64,000 nucleotides of DNA from Terebella lapidaria (Eukaryota > Annelida > Polychaeta > Terebellida > Terebellidae). This document shows, one piece after another, positions 61,324-64,000 of the stretch. Both the position numbers and the translations under genes were made by a program. Position 1 is the stretch's first letter, and each line of letters begins with the position of its first letter. The notes below the pieces were generated by a model. The model was not told where the DNA came from and did no database searches. It saw nothing but the letters and a program-made list of their open reading frames with translations. The stretch spans positions 18,003,177 to 18,067,176 of the forward strand of contig OX424566.1 of the NCBI GenBank assembly GCA_949152475.1. Direction: 5' to 3'.

Positions 61324-64000
61324 GTCGAATGCACTTCCCCTGTGTATTTGAAGTTGTAAGTACGCACGGCCCGTGATAAAATTTCAAAGATCTTTTTTTT
61401 TGTCATTACTACATGACTATGTGCTTTTAATGGAGTTTTTTATGGAGTTTTTTTTCATGGAGTTTATTTCCATGGAGGACCGTTGTTTTTACGCCAACCT
61501 ATGGACGCCCGTTTTGGCAAGTAAACACCTACTTCGAATGAGCATTTTCTTCGTTCTTGGCACGAACTCTCTCGAATTGAAAACTCTGAATAGTCCACAG
61601 ATAATGCATAAATTGATGTGTTAAGTTTGAGAAATATACGTAAAATGCAAAGATGGTCTGAAAACGTCCAAAATGACGATAGGAAGGTTTATAGAAAACC
61701 TGCGTGTTAACCTATTTTGATTTTATAGTTGTTATCTTTGAAACGAAGTATGTGTATGTTGCCTAATCTGTGTTTCGTGTAGCCATGTTTTTTATTGCTC
61801 TGTATTTTTTGTTTGTTTGGTCATCTCTCAAGTTGTGTGTTCGTCCGTCGTGTGATTAATTTGGCACAGACAATCTTTCCCTGAAGATTCACCAAAATAT
61901 AGCTTGGTTTCACTACCTTGAGCCGTCTGTTATTGCTGTTGTTGTAAATATTTTTTTTATTGTTTTCCTAATTCAGTGCTACTCAATTCGTTTACGAAGT
62001 GAATACTTACAAATTGTGATTGTAAATTTACATACAATTTTACATACATATAAAGATGTGCATGGTCGATGTATACAGGGCTATACGCCAATAATAATTG
62101 ATATGAATTGAGCTGAAGAATATGAATAAGTTATATAGTTAAATGGACGAGAGGTAACCCTCATGCTTTAGATGTTTACTTGTTTCTTTCCATTCATAAA
62201 CAATTCTGTTTTCGTTTGTTTAGACTTTGAAATTTGCCTCAATGTCACTCAGTATATATTGCTCGACAGTCTCGACTAGTGAATCCTTGGTCTTTATTGA
62301 TATTGTTTATAGACAAGCAACAAAAAAACATATTCTCCATTCCATCGACGAAAATGTCCTTGTAACAATATATTTATTTATATTTTGTCGTTTGACAATG
62401 AGTGTCAAACTAGCTTCGGGGATTTTGTTTTATATCGGAATTTCAATTAAACCATGTGATCATGTAATCACTGTTATTGTTACGATAATAATACTTGTGA
62501 TATGCTAAAAGAAATTATCAATTTAAGTATATTTATTAGCATATTGTGTCGTCACTCGGAATCCATTATTACTGTACATTAAATACTAAATGGATCAGTA
62601 GAGTGCAAGCAGGCACCCCTCAAGCTTTTAAATTATACCCGTATGAACTTGTACTATTGTTGATGTTTAGAACCGAATAAAACATTAGAGAATAATCATG
62701 CACTTGTTAATATGATGTGAAGAAGATGCATACATTGGCAGTGACAACGGGCACTTCCCTCAGTCATTTGTCTAATTAATAAAGGACCAGCAATACTGTG
62801 GTTAGATTTTATAATCAGAGAGTCTAAAATAGGCCGACTAAATAGGCCGATATGAGTACAACGAAATCTGATGGTAGAGGATATGTAAGTTTAAATGGCG
62901 GTACCGAAATCCACTTTCCGAAAAACCCCACGAGCTTCACCATCAAGCGAAAACGACCGTAATCCCAGAGGCTTGCAGAACTCCGCTTTGAACAGTGAAT
63001 AAACTATTGAAAACCACGTGCGATTTGCACTCTGTGCAACAGTTTAGCATTCCTACACGTCGATACAGGTTTGTATTTAATCGCGACGAAAAGCGAAGAC
63101 TTAATTTCAATCTTCTGACAAGATTATGGAATGTTATTTGGTTGGAAAGAATATGTTTAATGAAAATAGATGAGTTTAATGAAAATATATTAGTTCTGAA
63201 ATATTTATTTGTATAGTTTTATGAATATCCCCCTGTCTAGTTGGTCTGGCCAAGAGTCGAGAACGAGTCAAGGGAAATCATGGGGCTCGGGGATGACTAT
63301 GGCCATGCCAACCTTATGTTGAACGTGTCGGTGCTTGCATTGACGACAGTCTTCCCTGAAGTAGTGCGAACTGGCAGACCGTCGGGCTATCCGAAGTTAT
63401 ATCCCATGTGTTATCAGGCCTATTTATATGAGGCGGTGTCGCCCTCGCCAAAGAGGGATGGAGCACTCAGATTAGCGCCCTCCAGTTTCGCAGTCTAATT
63501 GAGCCCAATAACAAAATTACTTAAGTATTTGTCCCTTCCTGAGCCGACATTGGCTTTCGCCTGACACTCTGTCACAGTGGGTCAGGATTTGTGAACTTTT
63601 TCAGAACAAAACATGTTTTGAATGCATGAAATACACACTATATATCATATCTTCCCCTCTCAGTTGTCAATTTTAAGATGATTCCATACTTTGTCACTAG
63701 ACAGCTGTTCGTTTACATTTTCATCATGGTGTAGTTTTGTCATGCTACAAATATACCACACAAATTAGCCAATCAGGGAGCATCATGCAATCAGCTGATG
63801 ATGGCGTGATGTCATAACCTGGGAAATACCACTGGGGCTCAACTACGTTCCGCGCTGAAACGTTCGGTCCCGACCCTGTTTCAGTCCGCCTCAGGCCACG
63901 GAGATGACCTGGGATTGGAAATCGGTGATAAATTTTGAATATCAATCATTATGAGAGAAGTACTAATTGTTTTTTCATTGTTGATTTAGTTTAAATTTGT
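61324..64000. other. Right-hand flank, no gene recognised
   Basis: AT-rich to 62900, containing the 3' UTR of SAMHD1-like copy 3. A small local triplication 'atggagttttt' lies at 61430-61470. From 63240 a slightly GC-richer stretch holds an open frame (63241-63498) without a recognisable domain or splice context. Confidence 0.45.

Overview
The window is nuclear DNA of an animal, most probably a marine invertebrate. Genes are split by GT-AG introns, intergenic DNA is AT-rich with many short inverted-repeat elements, and phrases such as 'acatgtaca' and 'taggccta', common in sea urchin, amphioxus and mollusc genomes, recur. The phylum cannot be fixed from the sequence alone.

Left third (1-29,300). 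A three-exon gene for a small secreted protein (PAN/apple-like part, then a discoidin/F5-8C-like part; 3804-5466, +) stands tail to tail with a two-exon gene that I identify as PAXX, the non-homologous end-joining factor (6722-12378, -). The 5 kb PAXX intron holds a decayed LINE that is itself split by a 2,672-bp DNA transposon with 73-bp inverted repeats and a 6-bp target duplication. A decayed copy of the last PAXX exon lies at about 1250-1670. Next comes a nine-exon F-box/leucine-rich-repeat gene resembling FBXL6 (16150-22607, +). The 3' end of its exon 7, with its splice donor, has been amplified into about 27 tandem 85-bp units. It stands tail to tail with a single-coding-exon deoxyhypusine hydroxylase (DOHH, 24615-25541, -). 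From 25,600 to 29,000 lies a nest of inverted-repeat elements.

Middle (30,709-40,684). A 9,976-bp Ty3/gypsy-type LTR retrotransposon: 735-bp LTRs that differ at one site by eye, a 4-bp target duplication ATTA, a primer site that fits tRNA-His, gag and pol. It is a very recent insertion but broken. It is far more GC-rich than its surroundings.

Right third (40,685-64,000). Three intronless SAMHD1-like dNTP triphosphohydrolase genes (42825-44216 -, 53164-54552 -, 59845-61323 +) share their proximal promoters as well as their coding regions, so they arose by DNA-level duplication rather than retroposition. All keep the HD-domain metal ligands. The third has a 90-bp in-frame tandem duplication that turns former 5' leader into coding sequence. 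Between them lie degenerate tandem arrays rich in nuclear-receptor half-sites, a transposon built around a palindromic minisatellite with a nested tRNA-derived SINE, several perfect or near-perfect hairpins, and a dead Tc1/mariner transposase gene.

Functionally the window joins a DNA-repair factor (PAXX), a putative ubiquitin-ligase adaptor (FBXL6-like), a translation-factor hydroxylase (DOHH) and a small family of putative antiviral/nucleotide-pool enzymes (SAMHD1-like). Nothing in the sequence shows that they are co-regulated. The SAMHD1-like cluster, the splice-donor minisatellite and the layered transposons are the most unusual things here.
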